This document shows positions 1 through 9,111 of a stretch of 64,000 bases of DNA, piece after piece. Made by a program: the position numbers and the translations under genes. The stretch covers positions 1 through 64,000 of the forward strand of contig JACPYS010000033.1 of the NCBI GenBank assembly GCA_016195915.1, given 5' to 3'. How positions within the stretch are numbered: position 1 is the stretch's first letter; the number at the start of each line of letters is the position of its first letter. The notes under the pieces were generated by a model, which worked only from the letters and a program-made list of their open reading frames with translations, was not told the origin of the DNA and did not search any database. This stretch comes from Betaproteobacteria bacterium (GTDB lineage Bacteria > Pseudomonadota > Gammaproteobacteria > Burkholderiales > SG8-39).

Positions 1-74
1 CTGGATCGGAACTGTCGCACCGCTTCACGCTCCCGTTTGCTCAGATTCAGTTCGGTTTGGCGCATCGTCCGCAT
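1..74 (-). pseudogene. IS630-like transposase, N-terminal end only (cut by window edge)
   Basis: A minus-strand reading frame starts with ATG at 74 (a second ATG lies three codons in) and runs off the left edge, so only 24 residues are visible. They read MRTMRQTELNLSKREREAVR and onward, which resembles the start of IS630-family transposases that begin with MRQTELNLSK-like residues before a helix-turn-helix. No terminal repeat can be seen because the element continues outside the window. Whether it is intact is unknown; the identification rests on about 20 residues recalled by eye. Confidence 0.4.
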
Positions 75-261
75 CCCTCGCTCAGTGGAGATGCGCCATG
101 ATAACATGTTCCGTAATTAACGTGTCACGATACTAGTAGTTGCCGATGTAGCCTGACCGTAGCTCCGTTCGCCTCGCATCAGCGTCGATTGCGAACGGAT
201 TTCTGCGCCGCCTTCGTAGTCGGCCTTTCGGCGGCATCGTAACCTCGGTAACGAGCCGGTA

Positions 262-1341
262 TCAGGCGGTCCGAAGCAAGCGCAACTGCGCCGTGTCCAC
301 GCCGACGTGCACCGGCTGCCCGGCCGCGTAGACGGGATGACCGACATGGTGCGGCCGGTCGACGGTCAGGCTCGCGCCTGCGACGTCGATGATGTAGCGC
401 ACGAACTCGCCGAGGAATTCCCGCTCCAGGATCACGCCGTCGCGCCAGAAGGGACGCGAGTCATCCGGCGCTTGCGCCAGCACCAGCGAGTGCGGGCGCA
501 GCGCGGCCTCGGCTTCGCCTTCGAACCCCGGCGCACGCGCAATCGCAATGCGGCCGAAGACGGGCGAGTCGAAAACCGCGCCGCCGTCCGCGGCGTTCGA
601 GACGCGTCCGGGCAGGAGGTTGATGCTGCCGACGAAGTTCGCGACGAAGCGGTTCGCCGGATTGTCGTAGAGGTCCATCGGCGTGCCGATCTGCTGAATC
701 ACGCCCTGGTCCATCACCGCGATGCGGTCCGCCGTCGTCATCGCCTCTTCCTGGTCGTGGGTCACGAAGATCGTGGTAATGCCGAGCTTGCGCTGGAGCG
801 CGCGCAGCTCGTTGCGCATCTGGACGCGCAGCCTGGCATCGAGATTGGACAGCGGCTCGTCGAGCAGCAGCACCTGCGGCTCGATCGCGATGGTTCGCGC
901 GAGGGCGACGCGCTGCTGCTGTCCGCCCGAGAGCTCGCTCGGCCGCCGCTCGCCGTATTCCGGGAGGTTCACCAGCGCGAGCGCGGCGCGCACCTTGTCC
1001 GCGATGACATGCTTCGGCAGCCGGCGCTCCTCGAGTCCGAACGCGACGTTCTGTCGCACCGTCATGTGCGGCCACAAGGCGTAGTTCTGGAAAACCATGC
1101 CGACGTTTCGCGACCACGGCGGTACGCCGGAGACGTCGGCTCCGCCGATCAGGAGCCGCCCCGAGCGCGCGTGGTTGAAGCCCGCGATCAGGCGAAGCAG
1201 CGTCGACTTGCCGGAACCCGACGGCCCCAGCAGCGCGAAGAACTCGCCGGGCTCGATGACGAGGTTCACGTCGCGCAGCACGACGTTCCCGCCGTAGCCC
1301 ATCGCGATGTTCTGTGCTTCGACTTTGACTTTTTCATTCAT
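262..1341 (-). CDS. ABC transporter ATP-binding protein, Fe3+/polyamine (FbpC/PotA) type
   Basis: This 359-residue protein is the ATPase subunit of a binding-protein-dependent importer and works at the inner face of the cytoplasmic membrane. It shows Walker A GPSGSGKST at residues 39-47, the Q-loop in VFQNYALWPHM near 84, the signature LSGGQQQR at 137-144, Walker B VLLLDEP at 157-163 and the switch histidine H195. The roughly 120 residues after the ATPase core fit a TOBE-like regulatory domain, as in FbpC, PotA and related proteins. The start codon overlaps the permease stop by 8 bases, so the two are translationally coupled. The order binding protein, fused permease, ATPase points to ferric iron or a similar small substrate; the substrate cannot be read from sequence. 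Confidence 0.93.
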   Translation of the reverse strand: MNEKVKVEAQNIAMGYGGNVVLRDVNLVIEPGEFFALLGPSGSGKSTLLRLIAGFNHARSGRLLIGGADVSGVPPWSRNVGMVFQNYALWPHMTVRQNVAFGLEERRLPKHVIADKVRAALALVNLPEYGERRPSELSGGQQQRVALARTIAIEPQVLLLDEPLSNLDARLRVQMRNELRALQRKLGITTIFVTHDQEEAMTTADRIAVMDQGVIQQIGTPMDLYDNPANRFVANFVGSINLLPGRVSNAADGGAVFDSPVFGRIAIARAPGFEGEAEAALRPHSLVLAQAPDDSRPFWRDGVILEREFLGEFVRYIIDVAGASLTVDRPHHVGHPVYAAGQPVHVGVDTAQLRLLRTA

Positions 1342-3040
1342 CCTGGGTTTGCCTGTCCAGGTCCGCGGCGCGGCCGCGCAGGAATCGGTGCGACAGGTAG
1401 GTCCCGAGCGCGACGATCAGCACCGCGAGCACGCCGAGCGCGGCGCCCGCACCGCGCCCGGCGGCGGACTGCATGTAGAGATAGATGCCGTAGGACATCG
1501 GCGCTGCGCTCTGCGAGGCCGTCAGCATGATCGTGGCCGAAAGCTCGACGGCAGCGGTCATGAAGCTGGTGACGAAACCGGCGAGGATGCCGCCCGCCAT
1601 GAGCGGCACGACGATACGGCCGATCGCGCGCTGCCTGGTCGCGCCGAGGTTCTCGGCCGCTTCTTCGAGCGAGACGTGAAGCTGCTGCAGCGCCGCCATG
1701 CAGGAGCGCAGCGCGTACGGAAGACGCCGGACCGCGTAGGCGATGACCAGCAGGATCCACGACGAGGTGAGGAGTTCGCCGGTAAACGGCATCTCGAGAC
1801 CTCGGAACGTGCGCAGATAGCCGATCGCGAGCACCACCCCGGGAATCGCCAGCGCCGCGCTCGCCAGAAAGTCGAGCGTGTGCCGCAACGGCAGCCGCGT
1901 GCGCAGGATCAGATACGCGATCGCGGTGCCGAACACCACGTCGAAGAACGCCGCGAGCCCGCAGTAGAGCACGGTGTTCCAGATCATGCGTGGCGAATCC
2001 TCGAGCACCGTCAGGTAGTGCTGCACGGTGAACGCGTCGGGGAGCACGCTGAAGCTCCAGACCTTGGCGAACGAAAGCAGCAGGATGCCGATATGCGGCG
2101 AGAGCACCAGCAGCAGCACGCAAACGATCCACGCATAGGCGGCGGCCGCCTGCCGTGGTTCGAGCCGGCGCCGGGCGAGACTGGAGCCGCCGCGCTGGAG
2201 CGTGGCGTAGTCGCGGCCCCGCAGCGCGAGCGCGGAGGCCCACAGCGCGAACAGCGAGAAAGCGATCATCAGCACGCTGATCACGTAGCCGATCGGATCG
2301 TCGATGCCGATCGAGGTGATGCGCAGGTACGCCTGCGGAGCGAGCATGTTGGTGACGTTGAGCACCAGCGGCGTGCCGAGGTCGTCGAAGACTTTCACGA
2401 ACACCAGCGAAGCCCCGGCGACGTAACCGGGCATCGCGAGCGGGAACACGATGCGCCGGAACAGCCGGAAACCGCTCGCGCCGAGGTTCTGCGCGGACTC
2501 TTCCATCGCGCTGTCCAGGTTCGACAGCGCGACCACCAGATTCATGAGAACGAACGGGAAGTAGTGCAGGGCCTCGACGAAGATGACCCCGTTCAGCCCG
2601 TCCATGACCGGCAGGCCGGCGCCGAACGCGTCCTGCAGTATCAGGTTGACCGAGCCGCTGCGGCCGAAGATGAGCTGCATCGCCACCGCCCCGACGAAGG
2701 GCGGCATGATGAGCGGCAGCACGCCGAGCGTCTGGATGATCAATGCGCCGCGCAACCGGAAGCGGACGGTGAAATACGCGAGCGGTACCGCGATCAGCGT
2801 CGCGAACGCGACCGACATCCCCGCGACGTACAGGCTGTTCCAGAATGACTCCTGCATGAGCGAAATCTGGAAGAACGACTCGAAGTGCGAGAGCGTGAAG
2901 CCGCCGCCCGCCTCGGCGAAGGCGACGTAGACGACCATTCCGACGGGTACGATCAGGAACGCGGCGAGGAAAGCGGCAATCAGGAGCGCCGCCGCGAGCT
3001 GCGCGCGCGTATATCCGGCCTGCCCCGGACCGGTGGCCAT
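1334..3040 (-). CDS. ABC transporter permease, fused double-module (FbpB/SfuB type)
   Basis: This inner-membrane permease of 568 residues has two homologous halves, each with about six membrane segments and an EAA loop that contacts the ATPase: EESAQNLGASGFRLFRRI in the first half and EEAAENLGATRQRAIGRI in the second. Such fused permeases are typical of Fe3+ importers (FbpB/SfuB), and the length matches. I start it at the ATG at 3040, four bases after the binding-protein stop, rather than at a start 36 bases upstream that would overlap that gene. The 3' end overlaps the ATPase gene by 8 bases. Confidence 0.92.
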   Translation of the reverse strand: MATGPGQAGYTRAQLAAALLIAAFLAAFLIVPVGMVVYVAFAEAGGGFTLSHFESFFQISLMQESFWNSLYVAGMSVAFATLIAVPLAYFTVRFRLRGALIIQTLGVLPLIMPPFVGAVAMQLIFGRSGSVNLILQDAFGAGLPVMDGLNGVIFVEALHYFPFVLMNLVVALSNLDSAMEESAQNLGASGFRLFRRIVFPLAMPGYVAGASLVFVKVFDDLGTPLVLNVTNMLAPQAYLRITSIGIDDPIGYVISVLMIAFSLFALWASALALRGRDYATLQRGGSSLARRRLEPRQAAAAYAWIVCVLLLVLSPHIGILLLSFAKVWSFSVLPDAFTVQHYLTVLEDSPRMIWNTVLYCGLAAFFDVVFGTAIAYLILRTRLPLRHTLDFLASAALAIPGVVLAIGYLRTFRGLEMPFTGELLTSSWILLVIAYAVRRLPYALRSCMAALQQLHVSLEEAAENLGATRQRAIGRIVVPLMAGGILAGFVTSFMTAAVELSATIMLTASQSAAPMSYGIYLYMQSAAGRGAGAALGVLAVLIVALGTYLSHRFLRGRAADLDRQTQDE

Positions 3041-3044
3041 CGGC

Positions 3045-4373
3045 TCAACGCGCCATCGCGGCGGCCTGGGTCGCAAGCTCCTGCGCGCGCTCGTAGTTCT
3101 TGCGCGCCACGCTGTTCCAGTACTGTTCGAGTCCGGTGATCTGCCTGGTCTTCGCGGCGTCGCGCTTGGTGTCGCGGAACAGTGCGAGAAACGCCTTGTC
3201 CTTCACCTTGTCGGCTCCGACCACCGGCGTGAATGCGAGCTCGCGCGCTTCCTTGAGCAGTGCCTGGGCTTTGGGATTCCTGCCGGCGAGCTTCGCGCTC
3301 GCGTCGTGGATCGCCTTGCTCGCCGCCGCGAGCTCCTTGTGACGGAACGTGATCGCGTGATCGAAGATCGCGCTCACCAGGAAATAGCGCTGCTCCGAGA
3401 GTTCCGAATCGAAGTTCACTTTCGCCTTGATCGTGCCGCCGTACGGGTTCGGATAGCCCGCCGGCGCTCTTGCGTAGGTGGCCGGCAGCACCGGCAAACG
3501 GCTGATTTTCGGATCGAGCAGGAGTTGCTGGCCTTCGTCGGAGAGCGTGAAGGCGATGAATTTCTTCCCGAGCTCGGCGCTTTTCGCGTTGGCGATGAGG
3601 CCGATATTGGCCGGCACGATGGCGGTGACCGACGGATAGTGGAATTCGACGGGGAAACCCGATGCTTTCGCGGAAAGCCCAAAGAAGTCGATCACCAGTC
3701 CGATGCCGTACTGGCCGTTATTCACGCCCTCCGGGACGCCGAAGCTGCGCTCGGTGATGGCCGCGCAGTTGCCGGCGATCTGCAGCATCTGCGACCAGCC
3801 CTTTTCCCAGCCCTCTCCCTGCAGTATCGTCTCCACGGTGAGGTGCGTGGTGCCGGAGCGCGACGGCGATGAGATCGAGGCATGGCCGTGATACACGGGC
3901 TTCACCAGGTCCGCCCACTCGCGCGGCTCGGGCAGCTTGTGCGCCTTCAGGTAGCGCGTGTTCCACATCAGCCCGTAACCCGCGAGCGCCTGGCCGTAGT
4001 AGTAGCCCCGCGGATCGTTGATGGGATAACTGCCGATCTTCGCGGGGACCGCCGGGTTCCCGCCGTCGTATCTGGCGAGCAGGCCGTCTTTCGCAAGTAC
4101 TTCGAAAGCGTCGGGCGCCGAAGCCCAGAAGATGTCCGGCTTGTTGTTCGCGGGCGCTTCGCGCACGTAGGCCACGCCCGCGGATGTGCCCTTGTTCTGG
4201 ATCTCGACTCTTACGCCGGGGTTGCGCTTCTCGAACGCCTGCTTGTAAACCGCGGTCAGATCCTTCGGAAACGAGGTGACAATGCTCAGCGCCTGCCCGA
4301 AAGCGCTTGCGCACCCGAGCGCGCCCAGCAGGGCCGCGCCGGCCAGGCGGCGGGCAAGGGACGACAATCTCAT
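3045..4373 (-). CDS. ABC transporter substrate-binding protein, family 1, Fe3+-type
   Basis: This 442-residue periplasmic receptor starts with a clear signal peptide (MRLSSLARRLAGAALLGALG, probable cleavage after SAFG or nearby). The mature part opens with LSIVTSFPKDLTAVYKQAFE, the beta-strand and helix that begin the type II binding-protein fold of FbpA/PotD relatives. DIFWASAPDAFEVL and a C-terminal helical stretch follow; the protein is about 80-100 residues longer than a standard FbpA. It is first in an operon with the permease and ATPase. Upstream, CAGAATTC occurs twice 13 bases apart (4428-4435 and 4441-4448) and could be a regulator site. Iron, sulfonate or another anion are all possible ligands. 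Confidence 0.9.
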   Translation of the reverse strand: MRLSSLARRLAGAALLGALGCASAFGQALSIVTSFPKDLTAVYKQAFEKRNPGVRVEIQNKGTSAGVAYVREAPANNKPDIFWASAPDAFEVLAKDGLLARYDGGNPAVPAKIGSYPINDPRGYYYGQALAGYGLMWNTRYLKAHKLPEPREWADLVKPVYHGHASISSPSRSGTTHLTVETILQGEGWEKGWSQMLQIAGNCAAITERSFGVPEGVNNGQYGIGLVIDFFGLSAKASGFPVEFHYPSVTAIVPANIGLIANAKSAELGKKFIAFTLSDEGQQLLLDPKISRLPVLPATYARAPAGYPNPYGGTIKAKVNFDSELSEQRYFLVSAIFDHAITFRHKELAAASKAIHDASAKLAGRNPKAQALLKEARELAFTPVVGADKVKDKAFLALFRDTKRDAAKTRQITGLEQYWNSVARKNYERAQELATQAAAMAR

Positions 4374-4496
4374 GCGATCTCCTGATTCCCAGTCCGGCCG
4401 ATACTACGATTCCTTCCCGGCAAATGCCAGAATTCTGAAGCAGAATTCCCAGGACCGCTTCGGAAGGTGCCGAAGACTGCCTCGGCCACCGCGCCC

Positions 4497-5456
4497 CTAA
4501 CGCCCGCTCGCGGCCTCGGCAACGAGCCGGTAGCGGATCCTGACCTCCATCATTTCGCGGAACCAGTTCACCACGTCGCCCCAGGGGTCGTTCACCTTGG
4601 CGAGGCCGGAAACGAAGGCGACGACGGTCCCGACTTCGATCTGCCCCTTCACCGCATACCATCCGCCGATGCCGAGCGCGCAGGCGACGCCCAGGTGATG
4701 CATCAGGTTCATCAGGAAATTCATCGAGAACTTGAGCTTGTAGATTCCCATGTTGAGATCGAACACGCTGTCGAACCGCGCTTGCTGTTCCGGATGCGCG
4801 GCGCTGCCGCCCAGCGGGTCCGCAACGATGCCTCCGCTCACATCCCGCAATGTCTGGATGCGCTTGCGCGCCCGTCGATTGATTGCTCCCTGCAGCAGTG
4901 GAACAAATATCAACTGCGGAGAAAATACGGCGATGCTGAACAGCGCGATTCTGGGTTCCAGGTACATCAGATAGCCGAACACGCTCAACAGGATGCCGCC
5001 CTGGAGCAGCGGTTCCGAAAAGCTGATGCCGATGAATCCGCCGATCGGGACAGCCTCCGAAACGATCATCGAGATCTCGGTCCCCTCGGCTTCGGCGCGC
5101 GCATCGCCGCTTTCTTCGGGCTGCACACCCGCAAGCGCAAAAATGGTGCTGCGAAGACTCCGCACCGCGCTCTCGCTCACCCAGCCGCGATATACATTGA
5201 GCATCAGCTTGATCGAGCCTTCCGTGAGCGCCACACCCGCGTAGGCGAGGGCCAGCCACAGGATCGACTCCAGCGCCTTGGCGCCGATCGCGTCATTGAC
5301 GATCCGCCGCTGCAGTTCAAGAGGCACTGCGCTCAGCAGGAACACGAGCACCGAAAGCGCTGCCAATCCAAGCTGATGCCAGCCGCTCACCTGCCAGACA
5401 TAGCCGAACAAGTGCCTGGGCAACACGGCGCCTGCGGCCGGATTAGGTTTCCACAT
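4497..5456 (-). CDS. ABC exporter-type transmembrane domain protein without ATPase domain
   Basis: This 319-residue membrane protein resembles the transmembrane half of type I ABC exporters. It begins with a cytoplasmic stretch and LGLAALSVLVFLLSAVPLEL, then RRIVNDAIGAKA, and has the coupling-helix style segment QEGQ-like ALAGVQPEE and RARKRIQTLRDVSGGI. Translation stops after VRIRYRLVAEA, where the nucleotide-binding domain would normally start. No separate ATPase gene adjoins it. It lies 26 bases downstream of a cytochrome-b-like gene and is probably co-transcribed with that Fe-S pair. It may recruit an ATPase encoded elsewhere, have been repurposed, or be a truncated relic; the reading frame is intact. 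Confidence 0.72.
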   Translation of the reverse strand: MWKPNPAAGAVLPRHLFGYVWQVSGWHQLGLAALSVLVFLLSAVPLELQRRIVNDAIGAKALESILWLALAYAGVALTEGSIKLMLNVYRGWVSESAVRSLRSTIFALAGVQPEESGDARAEAEGTEISMIVSEAVPIGGFIGISFSEPLLQGGILLSVFGYLMYLEPRIALFSIAVFSPQLIFVPLLQGAINRRARKRIQTLRDVSGGIVADPLGGSAAHPEQQARFDSVFDLNMGIYKLKFSMNFLMNLMHHLGVACALGIGGWYAVKGQIEVGTVVAFVSGLAKVNDPWGDVVNWFREMMEVRIRYRLVAEAASGR

Positions 5457-5482
5457 TTGGGAGACTCACCGCCGCGACGCCT

Positions 5483-6160
5483 TCAAATGGCGGCTCCTTT
5501 GCGCGCCGACGCGGCTCCGGTGACCCCGCGCGAGATGAAGACCAGAAACGTGTGCGCCAGTTTGCCGAACGGCAGCCAGACAAACAGCAGTTCAACGCTG
5601 AGCAAATGGATGGCGAGCGGCCGCGGATCGAGCGGCAACGCAGGCGCAGCGCCCGGTGAATACGATTGATTGATCGCGATCATGCCGGTGGCGAGCGGCA
5701 GGAACACGACGAGCCAGCTGAAATAGTCGTCGAAGCCAGAGAGCAGCCGCAGCACCGGGTCGGTGAGACGTTCCACCAGCGCGATGAACAATGCCACGAA
5801 GGTGAATCCTGCTGCGAGATACACCACCGGCGCAGGCAGCGGCGGCCACAGCAGCCCGGTCAGGCGCCCGATGAAATGGATATGCGGCAGATAGCCCAAT
5901 ACGATCACGGCGATCCCGATGTGATAGACGCAGGCGTTGAGGCCGCCGATCCTGCCGCTGTGCCGGAATTCCTTCCGCGGAATCATCCGGCTGAAGATGC
6001 CGCGTATCGCTCCGGCCCAAAGCCGGGCACTGCGCGGCTCGGAGAGATCCGGCCGGCCGCCGAGCTGGCAGATTCCCGCAATCCGCCACAGGCTGCCCGC
6101 GATCATCACGGCCAGCGAAAACCAAAGCGCGGGTCCGCGGGCGAACTCGAGGACGCCCAT
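5483..6160 (-). CDS. NarI/DsrM-like cytochrome b membrane subunit
   Basis: This 225-residue integral membrane protein has about five hydrophobic helices, starting ALWFSLAVMIAGSLWRIAGI. Histidines lie in helices (HIGIAVIVLGYLPHIHF) and near the end in HLLSVELLFVWLPFGKLAHT, a pattern seen in the heme-b quinone-reactive subunits NarI, DsrM and HmeC. I use the ATG at 6160, five bases after the stop of the iron-sulfur gene, which rejects a longer frame that runs inside that gene. Paired with an HdrD/DsrK-like protein it should move electrons between the quinone pool and a cytoplasmic partner. The exact partner is unknown. Confidence 0.72.
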   Translation of the reverse strand: MGVLEFARGPALWFSLAVMIAGSLWRIAGICQLGGRPDLSEPRSARLWAGAIRGIFSRMIPRKEFRHSGRIGGLNACVYHIGIAVIVLGYLPHIHFIGRLTGLLWPPLPAPVVYLAAGFTFVALFIALVERLTDPVLRLLSGFDDYFSWLVVFLPLATGMIAINQSYSPGAAPALPLDPRPLAIHLLSVELLFVWLPFGKLAHTFLVFISRGVTGAASARKGAAI

Positions 6161-6165
6161 TTGCG

Positions 6166-7479
6166 TTATTCCGGCTCGAGGTACTGCGCCACCAGTTCGG
6201 TCAGCCCGAGCACCGGAAGTGTCATCTCGCGCTGTTCGATCGCCTCCTCTAGCACATCGCGGCAATTGGAGCAGGCCGTAACGATCGCCTCGGCGCCAAC
6301 GGCTTCGACCTGGCGCTGCTTGCACTCGAACGCGGCCAATCGCAGTTGTTCGGCCCGGTGAATCGCGCTGACCCCGCCACCGCCGCCGCAGCAGAAGCTG
6401 GCCGCGCCGGAGTCTTGCATCTCTACGAATCCGTCGCTCACCTGATTCATCAGCCGGCGCGGCGCCTGCTGCAGGCCGCCGCGGCGAACGATCTGGCAGG
6501 GGTCATGGAAGGTCAGCCGGCGTGTGTCCTTGCCGCGGGTGCGCAACCGGCCCTCGCGGACAAGCTGATCGAGCAACTCGACGATCTGCACCACCTTGAA
6601 CGAATAGGGCCGGCCGAGCAGGTTCGGCCCTTCCCAGCGAAGCGCGGAGTAGGCGTGGCCGCACTCCGGACTGATCACGGATTTGACCTTCAGCCGCTCC
6701 GCCGCATCGACGATCCGCGACAACAATGCCGCCGCCACGTCGCGCGACCCGATCTGCACGCCGACGTTGGTCGCTTCGAATCCGGCGCTGGGGATCGTCC
6801 AAGAAACTTTCGCTTGTTGAAAGATCCGCGCCAGGGCGCCGATGATCTCGGAAAAGCCGATCACCTCCATCGAAGACAAGACCAGCATGTAGTCCGCGCC
6901 CTGAGCGTCCACGGGAATCTTGAGCCCGGTTTCGCGTTCCTGAAGTTCGATCTGGCGTTTGAGCGCCGGCCAGCGCACACCCATGGGGCTACCGCTCTCG
7001 AGCGCGCGCTCCGCGACAGCATAGAGGTCGGGCGGCGCGAAGCCCGCGGCCGACATGCCCTCGCGCGCGCGACGCACCAGGCCGGCAATGTCGATGCCCA
7101 TCGGGCAGGCCAGCGTGCAACGCCCGCACAGGTTGCACGAATCGTAGAGCAACTCCGACCATTCGTTGAGCTCCTCCGCGGTGACCTCGGGCGGAGCCAG
7201 GCCGAGCGCTCGGGTCACCATCGAGAACGGCGCGCGCTCGCGCCGGTAGGTATCGAGCATCGGCTTCAGCTTGTAGATCGGGGTGTAGCGCGGGTCGCGA
7301 GTGACGAGGTAGAAGTGGCAGGCCTCGGCGCACTGGCCGCAAGCAACGCAGGCTTCCAGCTGGAACGCGGTGTCGCGGCTCGCCTGAGCGGCAAACTCCT
7401 TCGCCGCCCTGCGCGCATCAGGTGCTTCGCGCGCCCTGAGCACCGACTGCGCGCGTTCGGTAAACGGAGACGGAGTCAC
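6166..7479 (-). CDS. HdrD/DsrK-like (Fe-S)-binding protein with CCG domains
   Basis: This cytoplasmic, membrane-associated redox subunit has 437 residues. It carries two [4Fe-4S] ferredoxin-type motifs: C44, C47, C50, C54 (CVACGQCAEAC) and C115, C118, C121, C125 (CNLCGRCTLAC). The C-terminal half contains CCG-type cysteine clusters: HDPCQIVRRGG, SFCCGGGGG and VTACSNC. This layout is that of HdrD, DsrK, TmcB and HmeD, which exchange electrons with thiols, disulfides or sulfur substrates through a noncubane cluster. It is followed after five bases by its probable membrane partner. Only two subunits are present, so it is not a full Dsr or Hme complex. Its substrate is open; a sulfur-relay cluster lies 4 kb away, but linkage is inference. 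Confidence 0.82.
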   Translation of the reverse strand: MTPSPFTERAQSVLRAREAPDARRAAKEFAAQASRDTAFQLEACVACGQCAEACHFYLVTRDPRYTPIYKLKPMLDTYRRERAPFSMVTRALGLAPPEVTAEELNEWSELLYDSCNLCGRCTLACPMGIDIAGLVRRAREGMSAAGFAPPDLYAVAERALESGSPMGVRWPALKRQIELQERETGLKIPVDAQGADYMLVLSSMEVIGFSEIIGALARIFQQAKVSWTIPSAGFEATNVGVQIGSRDVAAALLSRIVDAAERLKVKSVISPECGHAYSALRWEGPNLLGRPYSFKVVQIVELLDQLVREGRLRTRGKDTRRLTFHDPCQIVRRGGLQQAPRRLMNQVSDGFVEMQDSGAASFCCGGGGGVSAIHRAEQLRLAAFECKQRQVEAVGAEAIVTACSNCRDVLEEAIEQREMTLPVLGLTELVAQYLEPE

Positions 7480-7779
7480 GGCGATTGCCTCACGCTCACA
7501 TTGTTCCAGTGCGCTGCGCGACGATGTTGATCCTCGTCAATCGGGCCACCGGCCGACGCGCAGCATTTGGGCTAAGCGGACTTGACCTCCCGTATCTCCG
7601 TGCTGGCCGAGCCCGATGGCTGGCTCGGCGGATGATTTGCTCACTCCAGAAGGCGGAAGCGTTAAAAACCAAGTGCCAAATGATCTACCATTTCCACGTC
7701 CCGGTACCGAGAAACGCGGAAAAATCGATTGCATGGAATCAGGTCAACAAGGTACGCATTGTTTTCATAGGGGATTACC
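7480..7779. other. Divergent intergenic region
   Basis: The 300 bases separate the minus-strand Fe-S operon from the plus-strand HTH-peptidase gene and must hold both promoters. A 100-codon plus frame spans most of it but shows no family resemblance and ends against the next start, so I do not call it. No toxin gene of HigB type was found, although the downstream gene resembles a HigA antitoxin. The last bases, GGGGATTACC before the ATG at 7780, give a reasonable ribosome binding site. Confidence 0.4.
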
Positions 7780-8871
7780 ATGACTGACGTCGCTCGCCCA
7801 TTTGTGCCGGATTGGGTGTCTCCTCCCGGGAGTACGGTCGCCGACCTGCTCGAGGAACGGGGATGGACACAGCAGGCGCTTGCCCAGCGCTCGGAATTCA
7901 CCACCAAGCACATCAGCCTGCTGATCAACGGTAAGGCACCAATCACCGAGGATACGGCTGTGAAGCTGGAGCGCGTGCTCGGCAGCACCATGCGCTTCTG
8001 GATGACGCGCGAAGCGCAGTACCGGGAGGCACTCGCGCGGCTGGGGGAGCGAAAAGCGCTATTGGGCAAGGCGGAATGGCTGCAACGTCTGCCAATCAAA
8101 CAGATGGTGCGATTCGGCTGGATTCGATCTTTCGAGAACAAAGGCGATCAAGTCCGCGAATGCCTGCGTTTCTTCGGCGTGGCTTCGGTGGAAGCCTGGG
8201 AAAAGCAGTACAGGGACCCGTTGGCCGCATTCCGTGCTTCGGCCAAACTCGCCAAGGACGTCGGCGCAGTCGCCGTTTGGCTCCGGCAAGGCGAGCGCGA
8301 GGCCGAGCTCATCACTTGCAAGGCGTTCGATAAGACGGTGTTCAGGCAAGTCCTGAGCGAAGCGCGCCAACTCACCAACGAGGGCGATCCAGCCGTGTTC
8401 ATCCCACGTCTTGTGAAGGCTTGTGCCCGGGCTGGCGTGGCGGTTGTGCTTGTCCCGGCCCCCAAGGGCTGTCCGGTGAGCGGAGCAACGCGCTGGCTGA
8501 GTGCTGAGAAAGCGCTACTCATGCTCAGTCTGCGCCACAAGTCCAACGACCATTTCTGGTTCTCGTTGTTTCACGAAGCGGGGCATTTACTGCTTCACGG
8601 TAAGAAATTGCTCTTTGTCGATGTTGCCGACCGGATCGATGGTGCGGACGAGGATGCAGCCGATGCTTTTGCTGGCGGTTGGCTGATTTCGTCTGCCGAT
8701 GCTGCACGGTTGGCAGCTGTTCCGAAAACGAACCACGGCGTAAAGACTTTCGCAAAGCGGGTCGGCATCGCGCCGGGAATTGTGGTCGGGCGTATGCAAA
8801 AGGAGGGGTTATTGCCGTGGACGCATCTCAACAGGCTCAAGATTCGTTATCGCTGGGCGCATGAACACTGA
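7780..8871 (+). CDS. Xre-family HTH fused to ImmA/IrrE peptidase (HigA-like regulator)
   Basis: This 363-residue protein joins an N-terminal lambda-repressor-type helix-turn-helix (roughly residues 20-75, VADLLEERGWTQQALAQRSE then HISLLINGKAPITEDTAVKLE) to a C-terminal metallopeptidase. The zinc motif HEAGHLLLH is near residue 265 and an acidic partner follows in DEDAADAFAGGWL. ImmA/IrrE proteins cleave repressors or act as antitoxin-like regulators, so it likely controls itself or a target by proteolysis. HigA-like proteins of this type usually follow a RelE/HigB toxin; none is visible upstream, so it appears solitary. The region after it (8872-9111) shows no convincing gene. Confidence 0.85.
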   Translation: MTDVARPFVPDWVSPPGSTVADLLEERGWTQQALAQRSEFTTKHISLLINGKAPITEDTAVKLERVLGSTMRFWMTREAQYREALARLGERKALLGKAEWLQRLPIKQMVRFGWIRSFENKGDQVRECLRFFGVASVEAWEKQYRDPLAAFRASAKLAKDVGAVAVWLRQGEREAELITCKAFDKTVFRQVLSEARQLTNEGDPAVFIPRLVKACARAGVAVVLVPAPKGCPVSGATRWLSAEKALLMLSLRHKSNDHFWFSLFHEAGHLLLHGKKLLFVDVADRIDGADEDAADAFAGGWLISSADAARLAAVPKTNHGVKTFAKRVGIAPGIVVGRMQKEGLLPWTHLNRLKIRYRWAHEH

Positions 8872-9111
8872 GAAGAAGACCGTGATATCGATCGCAAACA
8901 GTTCCGGCATCTCAGCGCCGTTTGTTTGTCATTGGATGAACGAATCCGATCTCACGCGAGACCCAGAAAAATGAGGCTGACACAACAACACCTTGAAGCT
9001 CATCGTCGGCGTGACGACGCACCAATTGCGTAAACGCGGCTTGGCGAAACTCTGATTCGGGACGGCGCCCGAAGGCCGCAACATCGGCGCATGGAAGACG
9101 ATTGACCTGCA

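Noticed and set aside
200-235. GC-rich inverted repeat after the ABC ATPase gene as terminator
   Set aside because: Arms GCCGCC/GGCGGC have a long loop and no T run follows on the transcribed strand.
7485-7787. 100-codon plus frame before the HTH-peptidase gene, possibly a HigB toxin
   Set aside because: No RelE/HigB motif is visible; the final GDYH-like residues are produced by the ribosome site and start of the next gene.
8780-8974. Small frame overlapping the end of the HTH-peptidase gene
   Set aside because: No recognisable protein pattern or own ribosome site.
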